Source: Pseudalkalibacillus sp052246725 (GTDB taxonomy: Bacteria > Bacillota > Bacilli > Bacillales > Fictibacillaceae). From it: a DNA stretch of 64,000 nucleotides. Numbering within the stretch: position 1 is the stretch's first letter; each line of letters opens with the position of its first letter. The notes under the pieces are model-generated. The model was not told the DNA's origin. It ran no database searches and was given only the letters and a program-made list of their open reading frames with translations. Location: the NCBI GenBank assembly GCA_052246725.1, contig JBQQCL010000003.1, one strand, 5' to 3'. This document shows positions 8,321 through 16,612 of this stretch, one piece after another. Position numbers and translations under genes: made by a program.

Positions 8321-8962
8321 ATGGGATTGAAATTAACCATCTTAATAAACAAAGAGACAAATGAATTATTGGATCGGTTAGCGCTTAGAATGGGGACAAG
8401 TAAAAGAAATGTTGTTTTGCTTGGTTTATCGAATATATTGATGCAAGGAATTAGTAAAGAAGACTTAGAAAAGATGGAAAATCGTATAGATGATTTGACA
8501 CATTCTACTAATATTACAGTTAATGAAATATTTAAAAAAAGATTGATGAACATTGAGAGATATGGGTTATCCATAAGGAAATTTTTTGGTTATATTATTT
8601 GTGATTATTTTCAAAGACATTATCATGAATTTTTCCCGGAGGAGTTTACTGAAGAGGAAAAGGAACTCCCTGTTACAGAAAAAGATGTTGTTCAAACAAC
8701 GCTAGACAAAAGCCTTAAAGGTAAGATAATATCCTATTGCCAGGACCACTCTATATCAGTGAACAGTCTTTTTGCCTATTATATTCTCAATAAACCTATA
8801 AAAGTCCGGAATTTCGAATCCAGCAATAAAGAGCTTATGGATTTATCTTTTGGTGCGTCTGTCAGAAATAAACTTATTGAAGATGCAAGTAACGTAGGGA
8901 TGAGCAAAAGTTTTTATTTAAATCTTATAGCAGTACAAATTAGTTCTGATTTAGATCTTTAA
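8321..8962 (+). CDS. Protein of four tandem ribbon-helix-helix-like units, unknown function
   Basis: I do not recognise this as a named family. The 213-residue form starting at 8321 begins with a typical RHH strand (GLKLTILINKETNELLDRL) followed by MGTSKRNVVLLGL. Similar strand-helix-turn-helix units recur at about residues 62-98, 122-158 and 172-208 (for example FGASVRNKLIEDA then VGMSKSFYLNLIAV). TTAGGA lies nine bases before this ATG. In-frame upstream ATGs at 8198 and 8219 would add 41 or 34 residues that do not look like part of the domain, though 8219 also has an AAGGA site. The gene is clearly more AT-rich than its neighbours, which suggests acquisition. A DNA-binding or antitoxin-like role is possible but unproven; no toxin gene is adjacent. 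Confidence 0.65.
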   Translation: MGLKLTILINKETNELLDRLALRMGTSKRNVVLLGLSNILMQGISKEDLEKMENRIDDLTHSTNITVNEIFKKRLMNIERYGLSIRKFFGYIICDYFQRHYHEFFPEEFTEEEKELPVTEKDVVQTTLDKSLKGKIISYCQDHSISVNSLFAYYILNKPIKVRNFESSNKELMDLSFGASVRNKLIEDASNVGMSKSFYLNLIAVQISSDLDL

Positions 8963-8992
8963 AAAAACAGCAAAAAATTTTTGTTGTTTTTT
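8961..8992 (+). terminator. Rho-independent terminator, A/T rich
   Basis: AAAAAACAGCAAAAA pairs with TTTTTGTTGTTTTTT with little loop, directly after the stop codon of the RHH-like gene. It is weak in GC but has a long T tract. Confidence 0.5.
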
Positions 8993-9172
8993 ATTTACAT
9001 TTTATCCACTCCTGATATACTGTAAATCGAAAGTAAAAAAATGAATATCAGATACTTAGTTAACATGTTGAACAGCAATTTCAACCCAACGTTACAAAAA
9101 AGGAGGGGATATTTCGTAGGACGCCTTGAGTTTCGGTCAAACCAATAATTATTCGTTCAGGAGGAACTATTT

Positions 9173-9592
9173 GTGAAAAAAATCGGTTTGTTTTTCATTG
9201 CACTGACCTTTACCCTGGCCATCCCTGTTTCATCTGTTGATGCCGCTGACCCTGGGCTTAATGCTGGTAACGGGAAATGGGATAACTTGGGTCCGAGAAG
9301 TTTCTACTATAATTCGTACTATGACTGGTGGGATACACCGAATGTTCAATCCACCGGGGGATCTTTCAGGATTATGTCAGACAGCTGGATTCTTTCTAAA
9401 GTTGAGCTATGGGAGTATGATCCCGGTTCAGGGAATGATGATTATGTAGGGTCATATACATTTAAGGGTGCCTGGGACACCCATTCCTTCAACCATCTTA
9501 ACCGCTTTGTCGATGGTTCGAATAATAGGGCAGAGTTCTATGTTCGGAGCTATAATAACCCCCACGGGGCACAGATTTATTTCGCGGATTGA
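9173..9592 (+). CDS. Small secreted protein, aromatic-rich, unknown function
   Basis: 139 residues with a clear Sec signal peptide: MKK, a hydrophobic core to about residue 18, and a likely AxA-type cleavage after VDA (residue ~24). The mature domain is about 115 residues and rich in Tyr, Trp, Asn and Gly (FYYNSYYDWWD; SYTFKGAWDTH; EFYVRSYNN), suggesting an extracellular beta-sandwich. It has no cysteines, so no disulfides. The start is GTG with AGGAGGAACTATTT in front. It stands alone between two terminators. I do not recognise the family; secreted antimicrobial, matrix or carbohydrate-binding roles are all open. Confidence 0.75.
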   Translation: MKKIGLFFIALTFTLAIPVSSVDAADPGLNAGNGKWDNLGPRSFYYNSYYDWWDTPNVQSTGGSFRIMSDSWILSKVELWEYDPGSGNDDYVGSYTFKGAWDTHSFNHLNRFVDGSNNRAEFYVRSYNNPHGAQIYFAD

Positions 9593-9654
9593 ACTGAATA
9601 CAAGCCTATAAAGGAGTTTCAAGAATGGAGTTATCTTGATAAATAATCCATGTT

Positions 9655-9720
9655 AAGAAAACTTGGCAAAGCCAAGCCTATGGCGATTGCTGAGCGCTAC
9701 ACTTATACTGAAGAAATTTT
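9655..9720. repeat. AAGAAAACTTGG-type intergenic repeat, copy 2
   Basis: AAGAAAACTTGG, AAAGCCAAGCC and GATTGCTGAGCGC match copy 1 at 4711-4780. Like copy 1 it sits just beyond the 3' end of a gene and before a terminator hairpin. Confidence 0.6.
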
Positions 9721-9747
9721 TTTATTTTCTTACAGTGTAAACAAAAA

Positions 9748-9790
9748 AGCTGACCTATTTTGAAATGCATGTTATAGGTCAGCCCTTTTA
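9748..9790 (+). terminator. Rho-independent terminator after the secreted-protein gene
   Basis: AGCTGACCTAT and ATAGGTCAGC(C) pair over about 10 bp and are followed by CTTTT; AAAAAAG on the left makes it usable in both directions. Confidence 0.65.
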
Positions 9791-9869
9791 TCATGTTATC
9801 TATGAAACTTAGAGTATATAATGGAAAGGGAAAAAGTGGCATATCGCTTTTCGCTATGGAGGTGGCATC

Positions 9870-10146
9870 TTGAATAAAAGCACTATATTGTTCTGGGCGA
9901 TTTTCGTGGTACCAGTCGTTGTCTATCATCGGATTTTCGTTTTAGTAGAGACCTATCCATTCCGACGGCGCACAACTAATGGTCATGTTCCTTATCGTCC
10001 TCTTGCTATTGATCTCGTCTCTCATCACTGCCCAAAAACTACATAAAATCATTTATCTGTTTATTCTTCACATAGACAATTTCTCTTCTTCTCCAATTTT
10101 GAATATAAATAATGGATTGATTTCTCAAAACGAGAGGTGTTTATAG
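9870..10146 (+). pseudogene. Small two-segment membrane protein, apparently frameshifted
   Basis: A TTG start at 9870 with GGAGGTGGCATC in front reads NKSTILFWAIFVVPVVVYH, a clear membrane helix, to about residue 30. The frame then loses its hydrophobic character, while the frame starting near 9955 reads LMVMFLIVLLLLISSLIT, a second helix, and runs to the guaD start. A single-base shift near 9945-9960 would join the two into a ~90-residue two-helix protein. This could be real decay or a sequencing error. I do not recognise a family. Confidence 0.4.
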
Positions 10147-10616
10147 TGGCAAATATTCTTTTTATGAAAGAAGCACTCCAGCTTGCTCATGAAAATGTTT
10201 TAAAAAACAACGGAGGACCTTTTGGTGCCCTGATTGTCAAGGATGGAAAAGTGATCGGTAAAGGTGTAAATGAAGTAACTTCGTCCAATGATCCTACTGC
10301 CCACGCAGAAATACAAGCGATTCGGAATGCTTGTGCTTCCTTAAAACAATTTCAATTGACCGATTGTGAGATCTATACGAGTTGTGAACCTTGCCCGATG
10401 TGTATTGGGGCCATCTATTGGGCAAGACCGAAAGCGGTGTATTATGCATGCACAAAGGAAGATGCCGCTCAAATAGGTTTTGATGATCAATTCATCTATG
10501 AAGAAATTGCTTTGCCTATTAATATACGAAAAATGAAAATGGAACAAGTAGTAGTGGACCAACACAATTTACCCTTTCAAGCATGGGGAAGATCGAACAA
10601 TAAAATAGAATATTGA
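10146..10616 (+). CDS. guaD: Guanine deaminase-type nucleoside/base deaminase
   Basis: 156 residues from the GTG at 10146, which has GAGAGG about eight bases upstream; a GTG at 10137 has no such site. The cytidine/deoxycytidylate deaminase zinc motifs are intact: HAE (in DPTAHAEIQAIRNA) and PCPMC (in TSCEPCPMCIGAIYWAR). Length and the YWARPKAVYYA and FIYEEI segments match Bacillus guanine deaminase closely, including the C-terminal PFQAW. It converts guanine to xanthine in the cytoplasm for purine salvage or nitrogen supply. It is monocistronic here. Confidence 0.9.
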   Translation: MANILFMKEALQLAHENVLKNNGGPFGALIVKDGKVIGKGVNEVTSSNDPTAHAEIQAIRNACASLKQFQLTDCEIYTSCEPCPMCIGAIYWARPKAVYYACTKEDAAQIGFDDQFIYEEIALPINIRKMKMEQVVVDQHNLPFQAWGRSNNKIEY

Positions 10617-10720
10617 ATTAGATACTCGCTGATCAATCAAAAAAATGGCCCAAGTCCATTTCCTGGACCTGAACCTTTTCATTTAGATCCGGATATCACA
10701 CTCAACAACGATATCCACCT

Positions 10721-11509
10721 TCACCGATCAATTTGTTCACACGTTTCTAAAATCGCTTCGGTTTCTTCAATCAGCAAGATGATATCTTCCCAGGAGCCTT
10801 CTGTATTGAGTTCCTGGGCATGCGCCAGATTGTTCCGCAACCCTTCTAATCTTTTAAAATAATCTTTCCCCTTTGTTTTCGAAGGGAACTTCAATTGCTG
10901 CCTTAATTCAACCTCATTCAAGATGATATCTCTTTTATCGCAAATCTGTAAGCAATCGCTTAAGCCAATCGCTTCATTTTTCACGCTTCGTATCGTATAT
11001 AACCGCTCAGCCTCTTGAATTCGATCGATACTTAAATGCCGCTTCCAATCATTTTGCGGCAAGTAATGATTGATCACTCTCAAAAGATGCATCTCCAGCA
11101 ACGTGATGATACCGAACAACAGCATCCTGATGGGCGGCTTTTGAAGGTCTGCTTTGGTCACGAGCCTCGTCACTCTGTTTTCTTCCAACACAAAGATCCG
11201 TTCGGTTTCTTTGAATAAAAAGAGGATTTTGATCAAAGGAGTCGAGTCTGAAACCAATTCTTTTGGTGAAAAAGTCGTCATATAATGTCTGCATAATCCC
11301 TCTTTCAAGTCTTCTCGCTTCACGTAACCAATGACGCTTCCGTCCTCTTCGACTCCAAGCACATCATAATCCTTTTCTTCCATCTGTGCCTTGATCATTT
11401 GTGCATCATCATGAGGATGGCAAATATCAAAAACCTCAGATATATGATTCACATGGATATCTTTTTCATACAGCAAACGAAGCTCATGATACGGACTCAA
11501 TTTCTTCAT
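10721..11509 (-). CDS. CBS-domain protein with a C-terminal HEPN-like region
   Basis: 262 residues. Residues ~10-125 look like a pair of CBS modules (HPHDDAQMIKAQMEEKDYDV, then VLGVEEDGSVIGYVKREDL, then LVSDSTPLIKILFLF and RVTRLVTKADL). The rest is helical and contains KRLEGLRNNLAHAQ, an Rx4H motif as in HEPN ribonuclease or nucleotidyltransferase-partner domains. CBS pairs bind adenosine nucleotides, so a nucleotide-gated RNase or scaffold is conceivable. A good AAAGGAGGG site precedes the ATG. It is the upstream neighbour of no obvious partner; the threonine aldolase gene ends 30 bp before it on the same strand. The CBS part is fairly sure; HEPN is an inference from one motif. Confidence 0.7.
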   Translation of the reverse strand: MKKLSPYHELRLLYEKDIHVNHISEVFDICHPHDDAQMIKAQMEEKDYDVLGVEEDGSVIGYVKREDLKEGLCRHYMTTFSPKELVSDSTPLIKILFLFKETERIFVLEENRVTRLVTKADLQKPPIRMLLFGIITLLEMHLLRVINHYLPQNDWKRHLSIDRIQEAERLYTIRSVKNEAIGLSDCLQICDKRDIILNEVELRQQLKFPSKTKGKDYFKRLEGLRNNLAHAQELNTEGSWEDIILLIEETEAILETCEQIDR

Positions 11510-11539
11510 GCAAGTTCCCTCCTTTGATGCAAAATCTGA

Positions 11540-12628
11540 TTAACGCGAGAGCCTCTCATCCAGTAGCTGAAACACGTCTCTCAATTGGTCTTTCGGTACG
11601 TATTCATACTGATCACCGATGCTCACTTCATAATAACATGAAGTCTTACTCGTCTCTCTTAAGTTGCTGGTCAACCCGATCCCCGTCGTTTCATAAAGAT
11701 CGACCAGGATAGGTTCAAGCTTTTCTTTCGACACATGAAAATGAACATGGAACATATTCGAGACAGGTTCATAAGGCTTTGTCTCAACAGCATGGCACTG
11801 ATTGAACAAACTGGCAAGTTCCTTCGCTTCTTCATGATACTGCCCCATTTTTCCGATCCGTTCCTCAAAATAGTGATCCGCACTGATTATGTATGGATAA
11901 AGGCTGATCAGATCACCGCCATGTCTTCTCTTCCACACTTTCGATTTTTCTGTAAAAGTTTCATCACCTGCAAGGATCGCTCCCGCCACCCCGCCGATTC
12001 CCTTGTAAAACGAAACATAGACACTATCAAAAAGAGCACACACTTCGGCAGCGGGCTTCTGATAGTATGGAAGAATCTCAAACAGCCTCGCCCCATCCAG
12101 ATGCAACCGGATGCCTTCCTCACGACAATGCGCGGAAATGGCTTCAAGAGTTTCATAGTCCGGCAGCTGACCGCCGATTTCACGCTGCGGCAATTCAAGC
12201 AATAAACACGAGATCTCATCTTCCATATTCACCACATCTTCCAGGTCAATGATCCTGTTTTCATCCGCTAATAAAATCGGATCAATATGATGCAGCTCTT
12301 TCAATCCGTCTTCTTCATGGATTTCCAGGTGACATAACGGATGATAGGCGACTTTTTTCAGCCCTTTTTCATCACACCAGATTCTCAAAGCGATTTGCTG
12401 GGCCATCGTACCGCTCGGGAAAAACACAGCATGCTCTTTACCAAGATACTCGGCCATCTTTTCTTCGAAGTCTTCAATGACCTTCCCCTTGCCATACATA
12501 TCGCTATTCGTATCGCTGTCCACTTCATCCAAAGCGTCTTTAAGCACCTGGATGTTGCGGCTTCCATGACCGGCAAGCTGATAGTCAGTTTGCTTGAACG
12601 CTCGGGTTAAAACACTTGTTTCATTCAT
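11540..12628 (-). CDS. Threonine aldolase / beta-eliminating lyase family PLP enzyme
   Basis: 362 residues of the fold-type I PLP family. It shows the N-terminal YGKGKVIEDFEEKMAEYLG segment, FPSGTMAQQIAL, the substrate loop LELPQREIGGQLPDYE, LHLDGARLFE (the Asp that binds the pyridine nitrogen) and SFYKGIGGVAGAIL, which carries the lysine that forms the Schiff base. It most likely cleaves L-threonine or allo-threonine to glycine and acetaldehyde in the cytoplasm. AAAGGAGACTGATTCG precedes the ATG. It follows the GNAT gene at 31 bp on the same strand, so the pair may be co-transcribed. Confidence 0.87.
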   Translation of the reverse strand: MNETSVLTRAFKQTDYQLAGHGSRNIQVLKDALDEVDSDTNSDMYGKGKVIEDFEEKMAEYLGKEHAVFFPSGTMAQQIALRIWCDEKGLKKVAYHPLCHLEIHEEDGLKELHHIDPILLADENRIIDLEDVVNMEDEISCLLLELPQREIGGQLPDYETLEAISAHCREEGIRLHLDGARLFEILPYYQKPAAEVCALFDSVYVSFYKGIGGVAGAILAGDETFTEKSKVWKRRHGGDLISLYPYIISADHYFEERIGKMGQYHEEAKELASLFNQCHAVETKPYEPVSNMFHVHFHVSKEKLEPILVDLYETTGIGLTSNLRETSKTSCYYEVSIGDQYEYVPKDQLRDVFQLLDERLSR

Positions 12629-12659
12629 CGAATCAGTCTCCTTTTACTTCCCCTGTATC

Positions 12660-13613
12660 TCAAGAGTTATTTGTTTTCTTCATCACATAAAAACGACGGG
12701 TGATTTCAAATCCCGTTTTCCGATAGAGGTGGCCGGCTGAGGTTTTTTCACCTGTCCATAGAAACCACGCACCGTGGAGCCCTTCTGAACGCATCGAAAC
12801 AAGGCAGTCATGCAGGAGGATCTTCCCCAAGCCTTTTCCTTGTTGCGCTGGATCGACACCGAAAGGACCGAATCGATCAGGCACCCCTTCATAACCGCCA
12901 TATATGCAAAAGCCAACCACTTGTTCCTTGTGGCGAGCAACGAGAATCCGATTCAGCGGCAGTCCTTGTAAAATCCCTTCGCGTATCGCCCTGCCCCAAT
13001 CCGGGTTGAACTTCTCATTCGCAAACTGGATCACTTCATAGAGGTCTTTATCTTCAGCCTTTGAAAAGAAATAATCTTCCCTTGCACGCTCTTTTTTCAA
13101 TGACGCTACATCATCAGGCATCCGGTAACCTACCAAATTCCGATCCATCGCCACCGCCGTATATTGCTTTTCGAACCCTAGCTTTTGTAAAAAGGAATAA
13201 GCCTCAGGATACGCCTCTTCATCAATCCCAGGCAGAATATAATTCGGTGCGTAGGATGCGAAAAAGACATTACTCCTCCCCTCTTCAGCTAAAAAACCTT
13301 CTGCTTCCTCCAACAGCTTTTCACCGACTCCAGCTTTCCGATAGTCAACATGCACGAAAAAGAACGGAATCCATCCAGTATCAGGTTCCAGGTCTGTCCC
13401 GTGCATCGGAAGCAGTCTCCTGACTGCATAGACACAACCTACTAAACGATCACCATCAAAGCCAACCCGCAGTCCTTGCGGTTCAAAATTCGCATCCAAT
13501 AAAACCAAATTCCTAAATCGTTCAGATGTAATCGGATCGAGCGGCAGGCTTTCGTTCCAAAGCTCAACGATCTTCACTTCATCCCCAGCATGATAATGTC
13601 GATACGAAATCAT
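12660..13613 (-). CDS. Tandem GNAT N-acetyltransferase
   Basis: 317 residues with two GNAT folds. The first spans about residues 1-150 with an acetyl-CoA loop around VHVDYRKAGVGEKLLEEAE. The second spans about 165-310 with FGVDPAQQGKGLGKILLHDC, whose QGKGLG is a textbook P-loop of the family. The substrate is unknown. It lies 31 bp from both the aldolase gene and, further upstream, the PIG-L gene, all on the minus strand. Confidence 0.85.
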   Translation of the reverse strand: MISYRHYHAGDEVKIVELWNESLPLDPITSERFRNLVLLDANFEPQGLRVGFDGDRLVGCVYAVRRLLPMHGTDLEPDTGWIPFFFVHVDYRKAGVGEKLLEEAEGFLAEEGRSNVFFASYAPNYILPGIDEEAYPEAYSFLQKLGFEKQYTAVAMDRNLVGYRMPDDVASLKKERAREDYFFSKAEDKDLYEVIQFANEKFNPDWGRAIREGILQGLPLNRILVARHKEQVVGFCIYGGYEGVPDRFGPFGVDPAQQGKGLGKILLHDCLVSMRSEGLHGAWFLWTGEKTSAGHLYRKTGFEITRRFYVMKKTNNS

Positions 13614-13643
13614 GTCCTCGACTCCTTTATTGTATAAATGGGC

Positions 13644-14345
13644 TTACAATTCGAATCCTGGGATGTATTGCCCTTTGCGGACATTCAAACCTGTAGGGTA
13701 TTTAAGTGTCTGGGCATATTTTGTACGATTCACACACCCTCTCATCGTGCCTAACGCCTTATAGTAATCGTAATAACGGAAAGAGGTGGAATTCATGACG
13801 AACCAATACTGTGAAAGCGCCTCAAGATAGACATCGAACTCCTCGGAAACATCGACAAAAATGTCAGGCACATACCCCTCCATGTCCTCCCAATTCTCAC
13901 TATGGAAAATCCGATAGAACTGGGCGTCCGAACCATCCAGTTCGAAACCAGGTATAGCCGCCTTCAACTGGGCAGCCTGGAGGATTTTCGGACATAGCGC
14001 GTGATCAGGGTGAATGCTGTTTTCCCAATGGGTGATCACAATATCCGGCTTTAATTGACGCATCAGCGTCGCTACCCGAGTTATGACCTCATCATTCAGC
14101 GTCAACTCCGCATCCTTGTAATCGAGGGTCATCGTTTTCACCCCCAGGATTGCTGCAGCTTTTTCCGACTCCTGGATTTTATGGTCACGATACGCCTCGA
14201 CTGAAATATCAGGTGGGTTCCCTTTCTCTCCAGCCGTCAAATGGACGAACGTCACCTCATGACCGGCCTTCGCATATTTATGGGCAATTGCTCCGGCCTG
14301 AAATTCCACATCCCCACAATGCGCCCCCAATGCAACCAAATGCAT
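13644..14345 (-). CDS. PIG-L/LmbE-family deacetylase-like protein with a variant active site
   Basis: 234 residues from the ATG at 14345, chosen because GAGGGTGAT lies upstream and the fold starts MHLVALGAHCGD. The family is recognised by that first strand and by HWENSIHPDHALCP (residues ~108-121). The usual AHPDD motif reads AHCGD here: the two zinc ligands (His and the last Asp) remain, but the Asp normally acting as general base is Gly. PIG-L proteins remove acetyl from GlcNAc-type groups, for example in bacillithiol synthesis. This variant could have a changed activity. It precedes the GNAT gene by 30 bp. Confidence 0.78.
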   Translation of the reverse strand: MHLVALGAHCGDVEFQAGAIAHKYAKAGHEVTFVHLTAGEKGNPPDISVEAYRDHKIQESEKAAAILGVKTMTLDYKDAELTLNDEVITRVATLMRQLKPDIVITHWENSIHPDHALCPKILQAAQLKAAIPGFELDGSDAQFYRIFHSENWEDMEGYVPDIFVDVSEEFDVYLEALSQYWFVMNSTSFRYYDYYKALGTMRGCVNRTKYAQTLKYPTGLNVRKGQYIPGFEL

Positions 14346-14440
14346 ACCATCACCCTCATTCAAATTTATTCCATAAGTGTATTATACAAAACATTCTGAA
14401 AATATCAGAATCAATCGTCCGGCGAAAAATTAAAATCCCA

Positions 14441-14968
14441 TCATGATCTGTTCTTCAGCCTTTTGATATCACGCCGTAGACTTGCCTTTTTCAATTTTTT
14501 CTTAGTAAACAAGTAGTGAAGGTCTGCCTTATTATCATACGAGAGCTGGATATGAAAGTAGTTGATATATTCCGCAATCGCAAAGAGATACAGGAACAAA
14601 GCAAGAGCCAGTCCGCCAATCGGCAGCTGCGGGTTCCACATGAAAACATCCCATACAAAAATCAAGGGACCTACTAGAATGATAAACAGGTTCCATTTTT
14701 GTAAATGATAGAGTCTATTTACGAGGGAAAGCGGAGTGATTGGGCTTCCTATCGTCTGTAATTGCCTCCTCTTCACGTACCAGTATAAAGAGCCTTGCAG
14801 CAGGATAAATTCCAGCAGACCAAATGAAAGCCAGAAAGAATACAACGAATACAAGTGTAAACCAGGATATGTACGATTGATGAAATAACTGAGAAAAATG
14901 AAAAGAAGAAACGAGGTGAGCTCTCCTGTATATAGAAATGCGAACCTTTTCTCCAAATGTCTTTTCAT
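14441..14968 (-). CDS. Membrane protein, unknown function
   Basis: 175 residues from the ATG at 14968. Four membrane segments are visible (about residues 15-32, 40-62, 90-110 and 115-138), followed by a very basic tail rich in Lys and Arg (KKKLKKASLRRDIKRLK). No family recognised. It is flanked by the 110 bp repeat upstream and a PIG-L gene downstream on the same strand. Confidence 0.7.
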   Translation of the reverse strand: MKRHLEKRFAFLYTGELTSFLLFIFLSYFINRTYPGLHLYSLYSFWLSFGLLEFILLQGSLYWYVKRRQLQTIGSPITPLSLVNRLYHLQKWNLFIILVGPLIFVWDVFMWNPQLPIGGLALALFLYLFAIAEYINYFHIQLSYDNKADLHYLFTKKKLKKASLRRDIKRLKNRS

Positions 14969-15003
14969 ATTGATCACATGCCTTTACAACTACTATGTTC
15001 TTC

Positions 15004-15113
15004 CATTTTACATGAAAAATCGCAAATATGGAGTAAAACACCGAATGTTCTACAACACATTTGCGACATAACTCGTCTGGAGGACGACTATAGTCCGCTT
15101 TCTTTTTTCGACA
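15004..15113. repeat. ~110 bp dispersed repeat, good copy A
   Basis: Nearly identical to 17611-17721: CATTTTACATGAAAAATCGC, a variable middle, then a block running from ACATTTGCGACATAACTCGT to ACTATAGTCCGCTTTC and ending TTTTTTCGACA. The inverted TCGCAAAT / ATTTGCGA arms (about 35 bases apart) are followed on the minus strand by TTTTT, so it may serve as the terminator of the M20 gene, whose stop codon is 2 bp away. Confidence 0.8.
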
Positions 15114-15115
15114 CG

Positions 15116-16402
15116 CTATTCTGGTTGTTCATCCATACTTCGTTCAAGGAATGTCTTCAATACGTGTACACCTTGGACACAATCGTTAAGAGAAGACCAT
15201 TCTGCCGGGTTGTGGCTGATTCCATCTTGACTCCGTACAAAAAGCATCGCAGCTGGGATGTGTCTACCGACGATCATCGCATCATGTCCTGCTCCGCTTG
15301 GTAAAAAGTATGGTTCGATTCCATTTGCTTCTACCGCTTTACTGAAAAGATTCTGCAAATCTTTTCGGATTGGGACCGGTTGCTTTCGTATCATCTCTTT
15401 CCAGGTCACCTCCACACCGGTTTGACCCGAAATAACCTCGGCAGCCTCTAGTATCTGATTTATGAGCTGATTCCGCGGTTCTTCAAATATATCCCGGACA
15501 TCCACATAGAGCTTCACCTGCCCAGGTATGACATTGACGCCGTTCGGATGAACATTGAGTTTTCCAACTGTAGCGACAGCTGAATCACTAACCGTACGTG
15601 GCAATGCTTGGACTTTTCCGATAAAAGCACTGGCAGCAGCAAGCGCATCCCTTCGGTCAGTCATCGGTGTGTTCCCAGCATGGCCTGCTTCCCCATCAAA
15701 TGTGAATTCAAGCCAGACCGGACCTGCGATTCCTGTTACGATTCCAACCTGCAGATCATTTTTCTCAAGGCGTTTCCCCTGCTCGATATGGACTTCCACG
15801 AACATGGCGACGTCTTCAGCATTTCGCTTTGCCTCTGCAATGGTTTCAATGGATAGTCCGTCCTTTGCGAGAACTTGTTCAAATGACAAGCCATCTTTAT
15901 CCGTCATGGTGCGCTGACGTTCGAGATCCAGTTCTCCGACAAAAGCTGTACTCCCGGTCAATCCGCCATTGAACCGGGATCCTTCCTCATCAGAAAAAAT
16001 GACGACTTCAAACGGACGCTCAGGTACATAGCCTGTTTCCTGCCAGGCTTGTGCAACTTCAAGTGCAGACAGTACACCAAGCGGTCCGTCAAAATGACCA
16101 CCATTAGGAACGCTATCAACATGGGAACCAGATAAGATGGCAGGAAGATTGCGCCTTCCCTCTTTTCTCCCAAATACGTTGCCAGCTCCATCTTCTTTGA
16201 CGGTGAGACCCGCTTCGGTCATCCACTTTTTCACGAGTTCCTTCGCCTGTCGCTCTTCTGCAGAAAAACCAAGGCGATACGAACCGTTCTCTGAAGTATG
16301 GCCAATTTTAGAGAGTTCCGCCAGGCGATTTGCAAGCCGTTCTCCATTTACTCCTGAATGACTCAATCTAGAATTGTAGTCTGATAGCAGTTGGTTTAAC
16401 AT
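15116..16402 (-). CDS. M20-family amidohydrolase (allantoate amidohydrolase / N-carbamoyl-amino-acid hydrolase type)
   Basis: 428 residues. The dinuclear metal site motifs are present: GSHVDSVPNGGHFDGPLGV (His and Asp ligands), FSDEEGSRFNG (catalytic and bridging Glu), HIEQGKRLE and the C-terminal LPSGAGHDAMIVGRHIPAAM with its His ligand. This is the AllC/HyuC/beta-ureidopropionase group, which hydrolyses N-carbamoyl or ureido groups in the cytoplasm. No purine or hydantoin genes are next to it, so the substrate stays open. The length is typical (~410-430). Confidence 0.88.
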   Translation of the reverse strand: MLNQLLSDYNSRLSHSGVNGERLANRLAELSKIGHTSENGSYRLGFSAEERQAKELVKKWMTEAGLTVKEDGAGNVFGRKEGRRNLPAILSGSHVDSVPNGGHFDGPLGVLSALEVAQAWQETGYVPERPFEVVIFSDEEGSRFNGGLTGSTAFVGELDLERQRTMTDKDGLSFEQVLAKDGLSIETIAEAKRNAEDVAMFVEVHIEQGKRLEKNDLQVGIVTGIAGPVWLEFTFDGEAGHAGNTPMTDRRDALAAASAFIGKVQALPRTVSDSAVATVGKLNVHPNGVNVIPGQVKLYVDVRDIFEEPRNQLINQILEAAEVISGQTGVEVTWKEMIRKQPVPIRKDLQNLFSKAVEANGIEPYFLPSGAGHDAMIVGRHIPAAMLFVRSQDGISHNPAEWSSLNDCVQGVHVLKTFLERSMDEQPE

Positions 16403-16547
16403 GTCAGTCCTCCTTGGTAACTCTTCTTTTATAGTCAGTTTTTGAAAGAAAAGGGCTTTTTCTGAATGATTTCAGCTTGTCAGATATGAATATTATTATA
16501 TCGAAACTATTCTTAACCTAACAAAAGATTTATAGAGTATAACTAGG

Positions 16548-16612
16548 ACTGGTTTACACAACTTGAGACATTTATCGTATGAAGGAGGACTGCAGTCTCT
16601 TTCTTTTTTAAA
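16548..16612. repeat. Degenerate copy of the ~110 bp repeat at the 3' end of the NERD gene
   Basis: GGTTTACACAACTTGAGACA and GGAGGACTGCAGTCTCTTTC followed by TTTTTT line up with the right half of the good copies (CTACAACACATTTGCGACA ... GGACGACTATAGTCCGCTTTC). It again touches the stop codon of a minus-strand gene. Confidence 0.45.

Noticed and set aside
9678..9929. Minus-strand ORF of 83 residues
   Set aside because: It covers a terminator and the opposite-strand membrane-protein remnant, has no family resemblance and no ribosome site.
10620..10720. GTCCATTTCCTGGAC stem considered as a terminator between guaD and the CBS gene
   Set aside because: The stem is short and the following T run is weak; not strong enough to list.
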